Below are positions 35,170 through 44,911 of a stretch of 64,000 bases of DNA, one piece after another. The notes below the pieces were generated by a model. That model worked only from the letters and a program-made list of their open reading frames with translations, made no database searches and was not told where the DNA came from. Made by a program: the position numbers and the translations under genes. Within the stretch, counting starts at the first letter, position 1, and each line of letters starts with the position of its first letter. This DNA comes from Gammaproteobacteria bacterium (GTDB lineage: Bacteria > Pseudomonadota > Gammaproteobacteria > SZUA-152). The stretch is taken from contig JAKIUN010000011.1 in assembly GCA_021647505.1 (NCBI GenBank), positions 1 through 64,000 on the forward strand, in the 5' to 3' direction.

Positions 35170-36651
35170 CTACCCCCGACCCGTGCGCGGATCAAAAGCA
35201 TCCCGCACAGCATCAGAAAACAAATTCGCCGCCAGCACCAGCAAAAACATAAAACAAAAAGCCGCAATCAACGACCACCACACCACCGGCTCGCGGGCCA
35301 TTTCCAGCCGCGCGCTGTTGATCATGTTGCCCCAGCTAATCATGGAAGGATCGACGCCGACGCCAACGTAAGAGAGCACCGCCTCGGCCAGCACCAAGGC
35401 GCTGAAGTCGAGCACCACGGCAATGAGCACGATGTGCATGACGTTGGGCAGGATGTGACGGGTGATGATCTTGAAGTTACTAACACCAAAAGCGGTGGCG
35501 GCCTGGATGTATTCCTGTTCACGCAGTTTGAGAGTCTCGCCGCGCAGCAGACGGCAGAGGCCGGTCCAGCTGGTAATACCAAGAATCATGCACAGGAACA
35601 ACAGGCGCAGGTCGGCACGTTCTACCACGGTCTCGAACAGGTCGGGGTTGTTGGCGATGTAGACCTGCACAGAAAGAATCGCGGCGGCAATAAGCAGCAC
35701 GCCGGGGATGGAGCTGAGGGTGGTGTAAATATACTGGATCACGTCGTCCACCCAGCCACGAAAATACCCGGCCATGATGCCTAACAACACGGCGAAAGGC
35801 AGCATGATCAGTGTCGTCAGGGTGCCGATAACCAGGCCGGTGCGGATGGATTTGAGGCTGAGGTAGAGCACATCGTTGCCCACCTTGTCGGTGCCCAGCA
35901 GGTGGTAGGCGATGCCCAGCTTGAGGGCCAGGGCGATGAACAGGATCAGCGCGCCGACGGTGCCAAAGATACTGCGCCAGGGCAGGCCAGCCTCGCCGCG
36001 CAGGATAAGCCGCCATTCCTTGCGGAAACCGTGGCCATGCCGGCGCGCCAGCCAGACCACCCACGCCGCCACTAGCATCGCCCAGGCCAGCAGGCCGAGT
36101 AGCAGGGCCGTCAGGCTACGCTGGGCGATGTCGGCGCCACGCTGACTGGCCGGATCATCAAGATGGACGCCGCCGTAGTCGAGACGCGGGTAGATGCGGG
36201 CGGTGCTGCCGTCGTCGAGGGTGACAGTCTCCTTGCTGTACAGTTGCGCGGCCAACGGTGCGGAGTAGGTCTTTTCCAGCCGCGTGCGCAATGGTGTGGT
36301 GAGCAGATCCAGCAGGCTCAGCACCTCTACCGAATAGTGTTGCTCAGCGCCGTTTTCCACGCCGGCTTGCAGCGCCAGGCGTTCGCGGAAATGCACCGAG
36401 TCCAGTAACCCCACCACCACATAGGCACACAGCACCACCAACGAGGCTGCTGCCAGTGGCCGCCGGATCACCTGCCCCCACGGGGCGCGCAGGTGGGGCT
36501 TACCACGCATATAAATCACAAATACCGTGAGCACGCCCACCAGTAGGAATATCAGCGCATCGGTCCACAGCACCACCACTTTTACCGGCACCAGCCACAG
36601 GCCGAGGCCGATAGCGGCGAGCAACGCGATAAGCCGCCAATACCGTCTCAT
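35170..36651 (-). CDS. yejE: Peptide ABC transporter permease (YejE-like)
   Basis: A 493-residue inner-membrane permease of the OppC type. The EAA loop region is GLCRLLRGETLKLREQEYIQ with AATAFGVSNFKIITRHILPN. It has more than the usual N-terminal part: two or three helices and a periplasmic stretch (about residues 75-170, for example TVTLDDGSTARIYPRLDYGG) before the core. The C-terminus DAVRDAFDPRTGRG is duplicated at 34181. It overlaps yejB by 4 bases (ATGA), so the two are co-translated. Confidence 0.92.
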   Translation of the reverse strand: MRRYWRLIALLAAIGLGLWLVPVKVVVLWTDALIFLLVGVLTVFVIYMRGKPHLRAPWGQVIRRPLAAASLVVLCAYVVVGLLDSVHFRERLALQAGVENGAEQHYSVEVLSLLDLLTTPLRTRLEKTYSAPLAAQLYSKETVTLDDGSTARIYPRLDYGGVHLDDPASQRGADIAQRSLTALLLGLLAWAMLVAAWVVWLARRHGHGFRKEWRLILRGEAGLPWRSIFGTVGALILFIALALKLGIAYHLLGTDKVGNDVLYLSLKSIRTGLVIGTLTTLIMLPFAVLLGIMAGYFRGWVDDVIQYIYTTLSSIPGVLLIAAAILSVQVYIANNPDLFETVVERADLRLLFLCMILGITSWTGLCRLLRGETLKLREQEYIQAATAFGVSNFKIITRHILPNVMHIVLIAVVLDFSALVLAEAVLSYVGVGVDPSMISWGNMINSARLEMAREPVVWWSLIAAFCFMFLLVLAANLFSDAVRDAFDPRTGRG

Positions 36652-37625
36652 GACAAACGCACCCGTGGATCGACCAGTGTATAGGACAGATCAGTGAGTA
36701 GCAGACCGAGGATATACAGCACCGAGCCGAGGAACACCATGGCGCGCACGATGCCAAAATCCTGGGCGCGGATGGCGTCGATGGTATAGCTGCCAAGACC
36801 GGGGATACCGAAGAAGGATTCGGTGATCAGACTGCCCATGAACAGCAAGGGGATGGTCACCACCACGCCAGTGAGTATCGGAATCATGGCGTTTTTCAGC
36901 ACGTGTTTGAACAGCACCACGCGCTCCGGCAGACCCTTGGCGCGGGCGGTGCGCACGTAATCTTTGTTCACCTCTTCGAGGAAGATGGTGCGGTACCAAC
37001 GGCTGCCGGCGCCGATGCCGCTGATGATGCCGATGACCACCGGCAGAATGAGAAATTTAAAGGCGCTGAGGCCGCCGTCATAACCGGAAATAGGTACTAA
37101 GTGCATAAGTTTGCTGATCAGATACTGACCACCGATGATATAGAACAGCGCAGAGATGGACATGAGGATCACGCACAGCACCACGCCCGCATAGTCCACA
37201 TAGGTGGCGCGAAAGAAAGCCATCAGCAAGGCGAAGGTAATGGTCACCAGCAGGCCGATGACAAACACGGGGATAGCCAGCATCAGGCTGGGCCACATGC
37301 GTTGCTGGATGTCGTAGCCGATGTCGCGACCGTCGTCGGCGGTACCGAAATCAAACATAAACAGGCTCACGGATTTATCGAAGAAGATGGTGTTGATGAA
37401 CTTGTCACCACCGCTGGCCTCGGCATTGTAGAGCAGTGGTTTGTTGTAGCCCTGGTCGTCCTTCCAGCGCTCGATGGCCTCGGCGGTGACGTGTTTCACA
37501 CCCAGTTGCATACGCGCCATATCGTCCGGACTGTTGACGACGAAAAACAGCCAGAAGGTGAGCAGGTTGACACCGATCAAAATAGGAATGGCGTACAAGC
37601 TGCGACGCACGATATAGGCCAGCAT
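36648..37625 (-). CDS. yejB: Peptide ABC transporter permease (YejB-like)
   Basis: A 325-residue OppB-type permease. It starts MLAYIVRRSLYAIPILIGVN, and the EAA loop is YVRTARAKGLPERVVLFKHV with LKNAMIPILTGVV. The C-terminal part is FGIPGLGSYTIDAIRAQDFG and TDLSYTLVDPRVRLS. A periplasmic insertion (about residues 45-110, with HVTAEAIERWKDDQGYNKPL) is typical of the YejB branch. The ATG at 37625 shares one base with the TGA of the binding-protein gene. An open extension to 37763 lies inside that gene and is rejected. Confidence 0.94.
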   Translation of the reverse strand: MLAYIVRRSLYAIPILIGVNLLTFWLFFVVNSPDDMARMQLGVKHVTAEAIERWKDDQGYNKPLLYNAEASGGDKFINTIFFDKSVSLFMFDFGTADDGRDIGYDIQQRMWPSLMLAIPVFVIGLLVTITFALLMAFFRATYVDYAGVVLCVILMSISALFYIIGGQYLISKLMHLVPISGYDGGLSAFKFLILPVVIGIISGIGAGSRWYRTIFLEEVNKDYVRTARAKGLPERVVLFKHVLKNAMIPILTGVVVTIPLLFMGSLITESFFGIPGLGSYTIDAIRAQDFGIVRAMVFLGSVLYILGLLLTDLSYTLVDPRVRLS

Positions 37626-39820
37626 CAGTCGTTCTCTCGCTCGGGGACACGCGCAACGCCTTGCGCATGCAGTTTTCGACGGTACATGAGGGCGGCAGGC
37701 ACAAGGATCAGCACCAGCAACACGGCAATCAGTGTCAACGGCCAGACAATGGGCTGATTCCACTCGGCGCGTAACCGGGCACGCAATTCAGGATCGATAC
37801 GCCGGTATTTCAGCGTATTATTGGCCATGAAGTTGGGTTTCACATTGTGATACCAGGCGTGGTACAGGCTGTATTGTTTGGGATTCATGCCCCAGACCCA
37901 GGGCGCATCACGGCGCACCCGTTCTACCATTTGGTCGATAATGGCAATGCGCTCGGGGCCATTGGCAAGGTTTTTCATGCGCTGAAACAAACGGTCGAAT
38001 TCCGCGTTTACATAATTGGCAGAATTTGCGCCATTCTGCCCGACTTTGGCATTGGGGCCGTAGAGCAGAAAAAGGAAATTTTCCGGGTCTGGATAGTCGG
38101 CGTTCCAGCCCCACTGGAACAACTGCGCCGTACCCTTGCGCACCTTTTCCTGGAAGCGATTGTAGTCGGTGGCGCGAATGACCAGTTGGAGGTCGATCTT
38201 GGCGAACTGTTTTCGCAACCAGTCCATGCGCGCCTTGCTGTCCGGGCCGCTGCCAGTGGTGTCAAGGTGGATAATGAGCGGCCTGCCGGTCTTGGCGTCG
38301 CGGCCATTGGGATAGCCCGCCTCGGCCAGCAGGCGCTTGCCCTCACTAACAGGCTTGCGTCGGGGCTTGCCGTCCACCCAGTCATAGACATAGGGATTGA
38401 TGCCCTGCTCGCCTTCTTTGTAGCCAATAATACCCGGCGGCAACGGCCCCTGCGCAGGAATGCCTCGACCATTCTGAAAAATGCTGATGAATTCTTCGTA
38501 ATCAATGGCAACGGAAATGGCCTGGCGTAGTTTACGCGCCCGCTCGCTGTCTCCCCCCACCACCGGATCCATCATATTAAAGCCCATGTAAAACAGCGAG
38601 GTGGCCACGCCAGTGACCAGGCTGATACCCTTTTCACGCATGTCGTCCGTGAGTGCCGCTTCGCCCTGGCTGGACACCTGAATGGCCTGATCGAAGCTGT
38701 CGGAGGCGATACCGGAGGCGTCGTAATAGCCTTGCAGAAATTTATTCCAGGAGGGGATACTTTCCTTTTCCAGGCTGTAAACGACCTTGTCGATGAAAGG
38801 CAGGGGCTTGCCGGCATCGGCCAGCAGGCCGGCTTCGCGGTCGCCTGGTTCACCCTCGTCGGGATAGGTCTCGCCATGGAAATTGGGGTTGCGCTCCATC
38901 ACCATCTGCCGGTTGGGGTTATTGATGGTGAGCATGTAAGGGCCAGTCCCCACCGGATACCAGTCGAGAGTGATATTTCTGGCTTGCAGGCCGGGCTGGG
39001 CGTAGAAGGCATCCACCTCCGGCGGCACGGGGGCGAAAAAGGGCATGGCCAGCCAGTAGATGAACTGTGGGTAGAGGCCAGTGACGCGGATGCGGTAAGT
39101 ATAGCGATCCACCAGTTCGACACCGAGCAAGTCGAAGCGGGTGAGATCGAGGTGGCCGCCGCCCTGGGCATCAATGGCGTCGCCGAGGGTTTTCGCATAA
39201 TCATCCAGGCCGACGATGTACTCCGCCATCACACCATAAATGGGTGAATGCAATTTCGGATGGGCCAGGCGTTTGATTTGGTACACATAGTCCGCCGCCA
39301 CCAGCTCGCGGCTGCCGCTTTCAACAAAATCACTCAGTGTATCAATGCGCTCCAGCGCGGCGGTGTCGAGATCGGCGTACAGCGGCTGATCCGCCGTGTC
39401 CCGCGCAAAGGCCGGGTGCGGCTGGTAGCGGATACCGGGCTGGATATGAATTTCGTAGACACTATAGGCAATCAACTCTTCCGGTGCATCGGCGGGCAGG
39501 CGCTTGCCCTGCGCATCCTCGAACCAGGGCTCGGGCACGGCGCCGGCGGCCAGTGGGATCAGTTCATAGGGGCGTTTGAGGTAGTGATATTGCAGCGGCG
39601 GCTCATAGATCTGGCCGGTGAAGACGATTTCGTTGGAGGCATAGGAACGCGCCGGGTCGAGGTGCTTGGGACGCAGAGAAAACGACGAATAGTAAATATT
39701 CTGCGCCGAGTCGGCGTACGGATAGGGATCATTCCAGGCGCCCTCGCCACAGGCGGACAGTAGCAGAGCCACCCCGACCAGCAATCCAGCCCAACGGGCT
39801 TTTCGTTTAATTCTTCGCAT
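37625..39820 (-). CDS. yejA: Peptide ABC transporter substrate-binding lipoprotein (YejA-like)
   Basis: A 731-residue SBP_bac_5 (oligopeptide-binding) protein. The signal is WAGLLVGVALLLSAC with a lipobox cysteine. Family motifs include YYSSFSLRPKHLDPARSYAS, DWYPVGTGPYMLTINNPNRQ and QLFQWGWNADYPDPENFLFL. A C-terminal hydrophobic helix (PLTLIAVLLVLILVPAALMY) follows the binding domain, so it is held at the membrane at both ends; this is not general for the family. I chose the ATG at 39820 with GTGAGTG upstream. First gene of the transporter operon. Confidence 0.92.
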   Translation of the reverse strand: MRRIKRKARWAGLLVGVALLLSACGEGAWNDPYPYADSAQNIYYSSFSLRPKHLDPARSYASNEIVFTGQIYEPPLQYHYLKRPYELIPLAAGAVPEPWFEDAQGKRLPADAPEELIAYSVYEIHIQPGIRYQPHPAFARDTADQPLYADLDTAALERIDTLSDFVESGSRELVAADYVYQIKRLAHPKLHSPIYGVMAEYIVGLDDYAKTLGDAIDAQGGGHLDLTRFDLLGVELVDRYTYRIRVTGLYPQFIYWLAMPFFAPVPPEVDAFYAQPGLQARNITLDWYPVGTGPYMLTINNPNRQMVMERNPNFHGETYPDEGEPGDREAGLLADAGKPLPFIDKVVYSLEKESIPSWNKFLQGYYDASGIASDSFDQAIQVSSQGEAALTDDMREKGISLVTGVATSLFYMGFNMMDPVVGGDSERARKLRQAISVAIDYEEFISIFQNGRGIPAQGPLPPGIIGYKEGEQGINPYVYDWVDGKPRRKPVSEGKRLLAEAGYPNGRDAKTGRPLIIHLDTTGSGPDSKARMDWLRKQFAKIDLQLVIRATDYNRFQEKVRKGTAQLFQWGWNADYPDPENFLFLLYGPNAKVGQNGANSANYVNAEFDRLFQRMKNLANGPERIAIIDQMVERVRRDAPWVWGMNPKQYSLYHAWYHNVKPNFMANNTLKYRRIDPELRARLRAEWNQPIVWPLTLIAVLLVLILVPAALMYRRKLHAQGVARVPEREND

Positions 39821-40078
39821 AAATTCACTCACGCGGCATAAACTGCCATCCCCGGCGCACAGAAGCAACGAAAAGGAGCGGAAAACTAACTGCAACGGGT
39901 TTCCCGCAGCAGATCTGTCCTAAATTCGGCGACTCCTGGCAGTGGGAATGGGTATAATCCACCCACACACGACACTGGCGGCTACCTGCTACGACCGGCC
40001 TACCCGCCGCCAGCAACGCCGCAGAGCGCATGTCGACACTTCTATTTATCACTATTTCAACGAACAAGGCTATCTATC

Positions 40079-40867
40079 ATGGGCTTCCTCGCAGGAAAAA
40101 ACGTATTGATCGTCGGACTCGCCAGCAACCGTTCCATCGCCTGGGGCATCGCCAAGGCCATGCACAGAGAAGGCGCCACCCTGGCCTTCACTTATCAGAA
40201 TGAAAAACTCCAGGCGCGCGTGGAGAAGTTTGCCGCCGAATGCGATTCCGACATCACCCTACCTTGCGACGTCGCCAGTGACGAGCAAATCGATGCCGTG
40301 TTCACGGATCTGGCTAAATCCTGGGAGCACCTCGACGTCATTATCCACTCCGTGGGCTTCGCACCGCGCGAGGAGCTGGAGGGCGAATACCTCGACAACG
40401 TGACCCGCGAGGGCTTCAAGATCGCCCACGAGATCAGCTCTTACAGTTTCGCCGCACTGGCCAAGGCCGGCCGCCCTATGATGAAGGGCCGCAACGGCGC
40501 CCTGCTGACCCTGAGTTATCTGGGTGCCGAGCGCGTGCTGCCCAATTACAACGTAATGGGCCTGGCCAAGGCCAGCCTGGAGGCCAATGTACGTTACATG
40601 GCCGACAGCCTTGGCCCGGAAGGCACCCGCGTCAATGCCATCTCCGCCGGCCCCATCCGCACCCTGGCCGCCTCCGGCATCAAGGGCTTCCGTGCCATGC
40701 TGGACTATTGCGAGCAAAACACCCCGCTACGCCGCAACGTCACCATCGATGAAGTCGGCAACGTTGCAGCCTTCCTGTGTTCCGACCTGGCCTCTGGTAT
40801 CACTGGCGAAATCACCTACGTTGATGCCGGCTACAACATCACGGGCATGGGCCGGCTCAGCAAGTAA
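40079..40867 (+). CDS. fabI: Enoyl-[acyl-carrier-protein] reductase (NADH)
   Basis: A 262-residue SDR-family enzyme for the last step of fatty-acid elongation. Characteristic motifs are [20 protein letters not shown], the region [17 protein letters not shown], the catalytic [20 protein letters not shown] (Tyr-x6-Lys) and [18 protein letters not shown]. Transcribed alone, divergent from yejA. FabI is the target of triclosan-type inhibitors; nothing here suggests a resistance change. Confidence 0.97.
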   Translation: MGFLAGKNVLIVGLASNRSIAWGIAKAMHREGATLAFTYQNEKLQARVEKFAAECDSDITLPCDVASDEQIDAVFTDLAKSWEHLDVIIHSVGFAPREELEGEYLDNVTREGFKIAHEISSYSFAALAKAGRPMMKGRNGALLTLSYLGAERVLPNYNVMGLAKASLEANVRYMADSLGPEGTRVNAISAGPIRTLAASGIKGFRAMLDYCEQNTPLRRNVTIDEVGNVAAFLCSDLASGITGEITYVDAGYNITGMGRLSK

Positions 40868-41021
40868 ATGCGGGCCATACTTAGCGGTGGCGATTCATCA
40901 CGGGCATGACAGAGGTCGTGGGCCACCGGCTTTATTCCGTCACGAACCGCACACGCCGTGGCTGAAATATGCCAATTGCTGCCATCCGGCAACTCTATCC
41001 CACAAAAAAGAAACCACTCCC

Positions 41022-41951
41022 ATGACCCTTGTGAACACCATGAAACGGGAAAAACCCAGACTGCGGGTAAGCCTTGGCACCGCGCTATTGGCCAGCGCCG
41101 TCTTCATCACACAGAATACCGCCAACGCAGCCAATCCCCCACCCGCTTTCACGCAGCCTCCGCAGCCTACTCAGGCCGACAATGCCCTGACACTGACATA
41201 CCGTTTACTGAACGAGTCTTCCGCCGCAAAAGACGTCCTTGCCAGCGATGACGCCGAGGTGAAGGCTCTGCATTCCAAAGCAATGGCGTTTTATCAGCAG
41301 GCCGTCAAGGCCGATGCCCGTGGTGAAGAAGAAACCCGCGACCAGGCTCTGTTACAAGCCAAAATGACACTGTTCACAGCCGCACAGCAGACCAAGAAAG
41401 TATCGGAACTCAATGAGCGCGGCCATTCTCTGTACCAGCGTCGTGTACAAAGTGCCAATGCCCTGCTCGACGCGCACAAACGTATCCGGGAAGAACTGAA
41501 AGCCGGGGCCGATGTCGAGGCGTTGGAAAACAGGGCCATTGCCAATATCGCTGCGGCCAATACCCACTTTGAACAAGATGATCTACCCGCCGCCACTCGA
41601 CTCATCGATCAGGCCCTCAATGCACTGAAGGGCTCGCTGATCAGCCTGCGTAACGGCTCGACACTGGTTCGCACGCTCCATTTTGACAGCCCAAAAGAAG
41701 AGTACGAATACGAGTTGGGTCGTAACCAGTCACATACCCTACTAACCGATATTTTGCTGCAGGAAGAGCCCCTGCCCAAGAGCACCAAACAACATTTTGA
41801 CAAAGAGATAAAGACGGCAAAGAAACTCCGCCAACAGGCAGAAACGCTGGCGGCAAGGGGAAAATACGAGATGGCCATCAAGACCTTGAAGGAATCCACC
41901 GGGCACATTGTGCGCGCAATCCGCGCCGCAAGAGATCACACTTCCAGTTAG
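41022..41951 (+). CDS. Unknown exported helical protein
   Basis: A 309-residue protein of unknown function. The signal is VSLGTALLASAVFITQNTANA, followed by a Pro-rich linker (NPPPAFTQPPQPTQADN). The rest is predicted all-helical with Ala/Glu/Lys/Gln-rich heptad-like segments (for example ANALLDAHKRIREELKAGAD and DKEIKTAKKLRQQAETLAAR), resembling a TPR-like or coiled-coil periplasmic protein. It has no cysteine, so probably no cofactor. ATG codons at 41022 and 41040 are both possible. It lies between fabI and convergent ppiD with no informative neighbours. Confidence 0.75.
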   Translation: MTLVNTMKREKPRLRVSLGTALLASAVFITQNTANAANPPPAFTQPPQPTQADNALTLTYRLLNESSAAKDVLASDDAEVKALHSKAMAFYQQAVKADARGEEETRDQALLQAKMTLFTAAQQTKKVSELNERGHSLYQRRVQSANALLDAHKRIREELKAGADVEALENRAIANIAAANTHFEQDDLPAATRLIDQALNALKGSLISLRNGSTLVRTLHFDSPKEEYEYELGRNQSHTLLTDILLQEEPLPKSTKQHFDKEIKTAKKLRQQAETLAARGKYEMAIKTLKESTGHIVRAIRAARDHTSS

Positions 41952-42091
41952 CCCTGCTCGCGATGATCTACGCAGGACTAAAATAGACAGTGTTTCAGGC
42001 GACTTCAGTAACAGTACACCACTCTCCAGCGGCGTGAGGTTTATTGCCTGAGAAAACAGTGATACAGGACAAATAACCTTCCCCTTGATGA

Positions 42092-43999
42092 TCAGGACTC
42101 ATCGAGCAGAATAACGATACGCGCCTTGGCCTTCAGTGCATCCAGAATGGCCTGACTGCTTTCCGCGCCACGCAGGTTGGCCAACTGCTGTCGCAGGTTT
42201 TCACGCTCGGCCTTGTCGAAACTGGCGAGATCACCATCAATGACACGACTCAGCACCAACACGGCAAAGTCACCGGATCTCAGCGCTGTGCTGCCATAGC
42301 GGGTAGCCTCCCCGGCAGGACGCGGCATCCTGAACACAGCCTGCACCAGAGCGGGATCCACCGTCACTGCATTGCGCTCAAGGACGGCAGGCGTCTGCCA
42401 CTCGGCGTCCGCCTCCCGGGCGACCTCTTCCTGGCTAGCGCCGGACTCAAGGCGCTTCACCAGTTCCGCAGCGGCATCCTGCGCACGTTCCTGCGCCTTC
42501 TCAGCGATGATCTGCTGCCGGATTTCGTCTGCCACTTCTTCGAGCGGCAACGGCGCCGCCTTACTGTGCTCCTTCAGGCGCAGCACTACCACATGTCTTT
42601 CACCCACTTCAACAGGCTCGCTGTTATAGCCCTGCTTGAGAACCTCGTCGCTGAAAGCGATTATCGTCAACTGTGGATTGGCAAATACGCCCTCGCCACC
42701 ATCACGCGAAAACAGGCCGCTTTCCTTCAGCGGCAAACCCAGCACCTCGGCCACTTCGGTCAAGGAGTCCGGTGTTTCGTAGGCCATATTGGTGAGCTGA
42801 TCAGCCAGATCGAAGTATTCACGTTCCGCCTCATCACGCCGATATTCCTCCAGTAACTCATCACGCACCTCTTCAAAGGGCTTGGCCTCGCCGACACGGA
42901 TTTCATCGACTTTGATGATATGGAAACCAAAGGAGGTCAACACGGGTTCGCTGACATCACCTTCATTGAGCACAAATGCTACCTGTTCGAAGTCAGGTTC
43001 CATGACGCCTTGGGAAATAAAACCGAGATCCCCACCCATATCGGTAGAACCCGGATCTTCGGATATCTCGCTGGCCAGTGCCGCGAAAGATTCGCCGGCA
43101 CGGATACGCTCGAGCACCTCTTTGGCCTTATCGCGTACTGCTTCTACGTCGCGCTCACCCGCACCCTCGGGGAGGGTCAACAGAATATGTCGTACCTTGC
43201 GCTCCTCCGGCACCGAAAACTGCTGACTGCGGGACTGGTAAAACTCACGCAGCTTCTCATCGCCAGGCTCGAGATCGGCGCCCAGCTCATTGGCGGACAA
43301 CTCGATATATTCCACGCTCACCCTTTCAGACGTCATGTAACGCTCGTGATGCGTCTCGTAATAGCTGGCCACAGCGGCTTCCGACGCATCGGACTCGTCT
43401 TCGTAGCGCTTGATCGGCAAGGTCAGATAGGCCACTTCCCGTTGCTGCCCCTGCAGACGGATCAGCGCATCCAGTTCGGCATCGGTCACCAAGGCCGTCT
43501 CCGCAATTCCCGTTGGCAACTGGCTGGCCAACAGGGCACGCCTGATGCGGTGTTCAAAGCTGGCAGGTGACTGTCCCTGGATTCTCAGCTGCTGACGATA
43601 AAGTTCGGGGGAAAAGACACCTTCTTCATGGAAGGACTCAAAGGAACGGATCGTTGCAGCCACATTCTGCTCGGCTACGCGATAGCCCATGGCTTCCGCG
43701 TTCTGCAATAACAGCTCACGTTCCACCAGTTCGTTGATGACCCGCTGTCTCAACTGCGGATCAAAAATACGTGAGTCATATTGCCCACCCAGCATTTCCT
43801 GCATGCGGTCACGCTGCTCATAAAAGGTCTGTCGAAATTCACGCTGGTCAATTTCGGCATCATTAACGGTAGCCGCAACCAAGCTGCCACCCGTACCAAA
43901 ATATTCATTGATGCCCCAAAGGGCAAAGGGAATAATGAGAAGACCAACAATGACCCAGGCTATCCAGCCTTGAACCTTTTCGCGAATAAAAGTCAGCAT
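42092..43999 (-). CDS. ppiD: Periplasmic folding factor PpiD (SurA/parvulin type)
   Basis: A 635-residue protein anchored by one N-terminal helix (WIAWVIVGLLIIPFALWGI). A SurA-N-like chaperone part follows (about residues 35-200), then the parvulin domain with VRHILLTLPEGAGERDVEAV, DPGSTDMGGDLGFISQGVME and FGFHIIKVDEIRVGE. It helps newly translocated proteins fold at the inner membrane. The place downstream of hupB matches E. coli. Confidence 0.95.
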   Translation of the reverse strand: MLTFIREKVQGWIAWVIVGLLIIPFALWGINEYFGTGGSLVAATVNDAEIDQREFRQTFYEQRDRMQEMLGGQYDSRIFDPQLRQRVINELVERELLLQNAEAMGYRVAEQNVAATIRSFESFHEEGVFSPELYRQQLRIQGQSPASFEHRIRRALLASQLPTGIAETALVTDAELDALIRLQGQQREVAYLTLPIKRYEDESDASEAAVASYYETHHERYMTSERVSVEYIELSANELGADLEPGDEKLREFYQSRSQQFSVPEERKVRHILLTLPEGAGERDVEAVRDKAKEVLERIRAGESFAALASEISEDPGSTDMGGDLGFISQGVMEPDFEQVAFVLNEGDVSEPVLTSFGFHIIKVDEIRVGEAKPFEEVRDELLEEYRRDEAEREYFDLADQLTNMAYETPDSLTEVAEVLGLPLKESGLFSRDGGEGVFANPQLTIIAFSDEVLKQGYNSEPVEVGERHVVVLRLKEHSKAAPLPLEEVADEIRQQIIAEKAQERAQDAAAELVKRLESGASQEEVAREADAEWQTPAVLERNAVTVDPALVQAVFRMPRPAGEATRYGSTALRSGDFAVLVLSRVIDGDLASFDKAERENLRQQLANLRGAESSQAILDALKAKARIVILLDES

Positions 44000-44246
44000 G
44001 TGATATTTTTCTTTAATATGACCGGTGATCGAAACAAATTTCAGGGCGACGCCAACAAACAGACCTTGTCCTGTAAAACTTTACACTCAGCTCAGACTCC
44101 GCGTTGTACTTTCCCGACAGGCAATAAGCCTTGATTCTGAACATAGATGTAAAGCCAGAGGCCACAACCTAATTGTTAAGGACGGCCTGCAAGTAAGACA
44201 AAAAATAAAGGCGTTCCCGATTACCGGAAACGCCTTTCGCACTCAA

Positions 44247-44323
44247 TGGCGGAGTGGACGGGACTCGAACCCGCGACCCCCGGCGTGACAGGCCGGTATT
44301 CTAACCAACTGAACTACCACTCC
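44247..44323 (-). tRNA. tRNA-Asp (GTC)
   Basis: The minus strand folds as a cloverleaf: acceptor GGAGTGG pairs with CCACTCC, anticodon loop CTGTCAC gives GTC, T-arm GGGTTCGAGTCCC, and CCA is encoded. Confidence 0.97.
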
Positions 44324-44334
44324 AAAACTTGCTG

Positions 44335-44410
44335 TGGTGGGTGCTGAGGGACTTGAACCCCCGACATTCGCCTTGTAAGGGCGACGCTCTCCCAGCTGAG
44401 CTAAGCACCC
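44335..44410 (-). tRNA. tRNA-Val (TAC)
   Basis: Minus-strand cloverleaf: acceptor GGGTGCT pairs with AGCACCC, anticodon loop CTTACAA gives TAC, T-arm contains GGTTCAAGTCC, encoded CCA. It lies 11 bases from tRNA-Asp in the hupB-ppiD gap. Confidence 0.97.
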
Positions 44411-44423
44411 CAGTAAAGGCGCG

Positions 44424-44696
44424 CTAGTTTACGGCATCTTTTAATGCTTTACCAGCCTTGAAAACAGGATTTTTTGCCGCCGGAATTTCGATCGCTTCGC
44501 CGGTGCGGGGATTGCGGCCGGTACGTGCAGCACGATCCTTAACCAGGAAGGTACCGAAACCGATCAGGGAAACCTGGTCACCATTCTGTAGTGTGCTGGT
44601 GATTGCTGAAACCATTCCGTCAACCGCCCGGCTGGCCGCTGCCTTAGAAATATCAGCGCTTTCAGCAACCGCGTCGATCAATTCTGATTTATTCAC
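44424..44696 (-). CDS. hupB: DNA-binding protein HU-beta
   Basis: A 90-residue nucleoid protein that bends DNA. It begins with [20 protein letters not shown] and carries the DNA-binding arm [20 protein letters not shown] and ENPVFK-like end [17 protein letters not shown]. The start is GTG at 44696, preceded by GAGGTG at 6 bases, which gives the standard length of 90 residues; an upstream GTG at 44705 is in frame but overlaps that ribosome site. It follows lon, as in E. coli. Confidence 0.96.
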   Translation of the reverse strand: MNKSELIDAVAESADISKAAASRAVDGMVSAITSTLQNGDQVSLIGFGTFLVKDRAARTGRNPRTGEAIEIPAAKNPVFKAGKALKDAVN

Positions 44697-44911
44697 AAAT
44701 GTCACCTCTATCTAGTGGTTTTTATAAAATACGGGAGAGCCCGCAAAAAAAATCGCCTGGGGGCAGGCGCTTGGTCAAAATTCGCGGTGTTTTATACCAA
44801 TCACGCTTCCACTCTGTCAAGCGCCAAGTTTGACAGAAAACCACAGACCACAAGGCTTTCACGCCCAAGACATGTGGTTTCGTTGTCAACTTATCGCGCT
44901 AACACGTTGAT

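Noticed and set aside
40587-41021. Open frame extending the 41022 gene upstream through fabI
   Set aside because: It overlaps fabI in another frame, and the signal peptide only makes sense from 41022 or 41040.
43877-43891. Minus-strand TGGCAG-N5-TTGC as a sigma-54 promoter
   Set aside because: It lies inside the ppiD coding region with no gene placed to use it.
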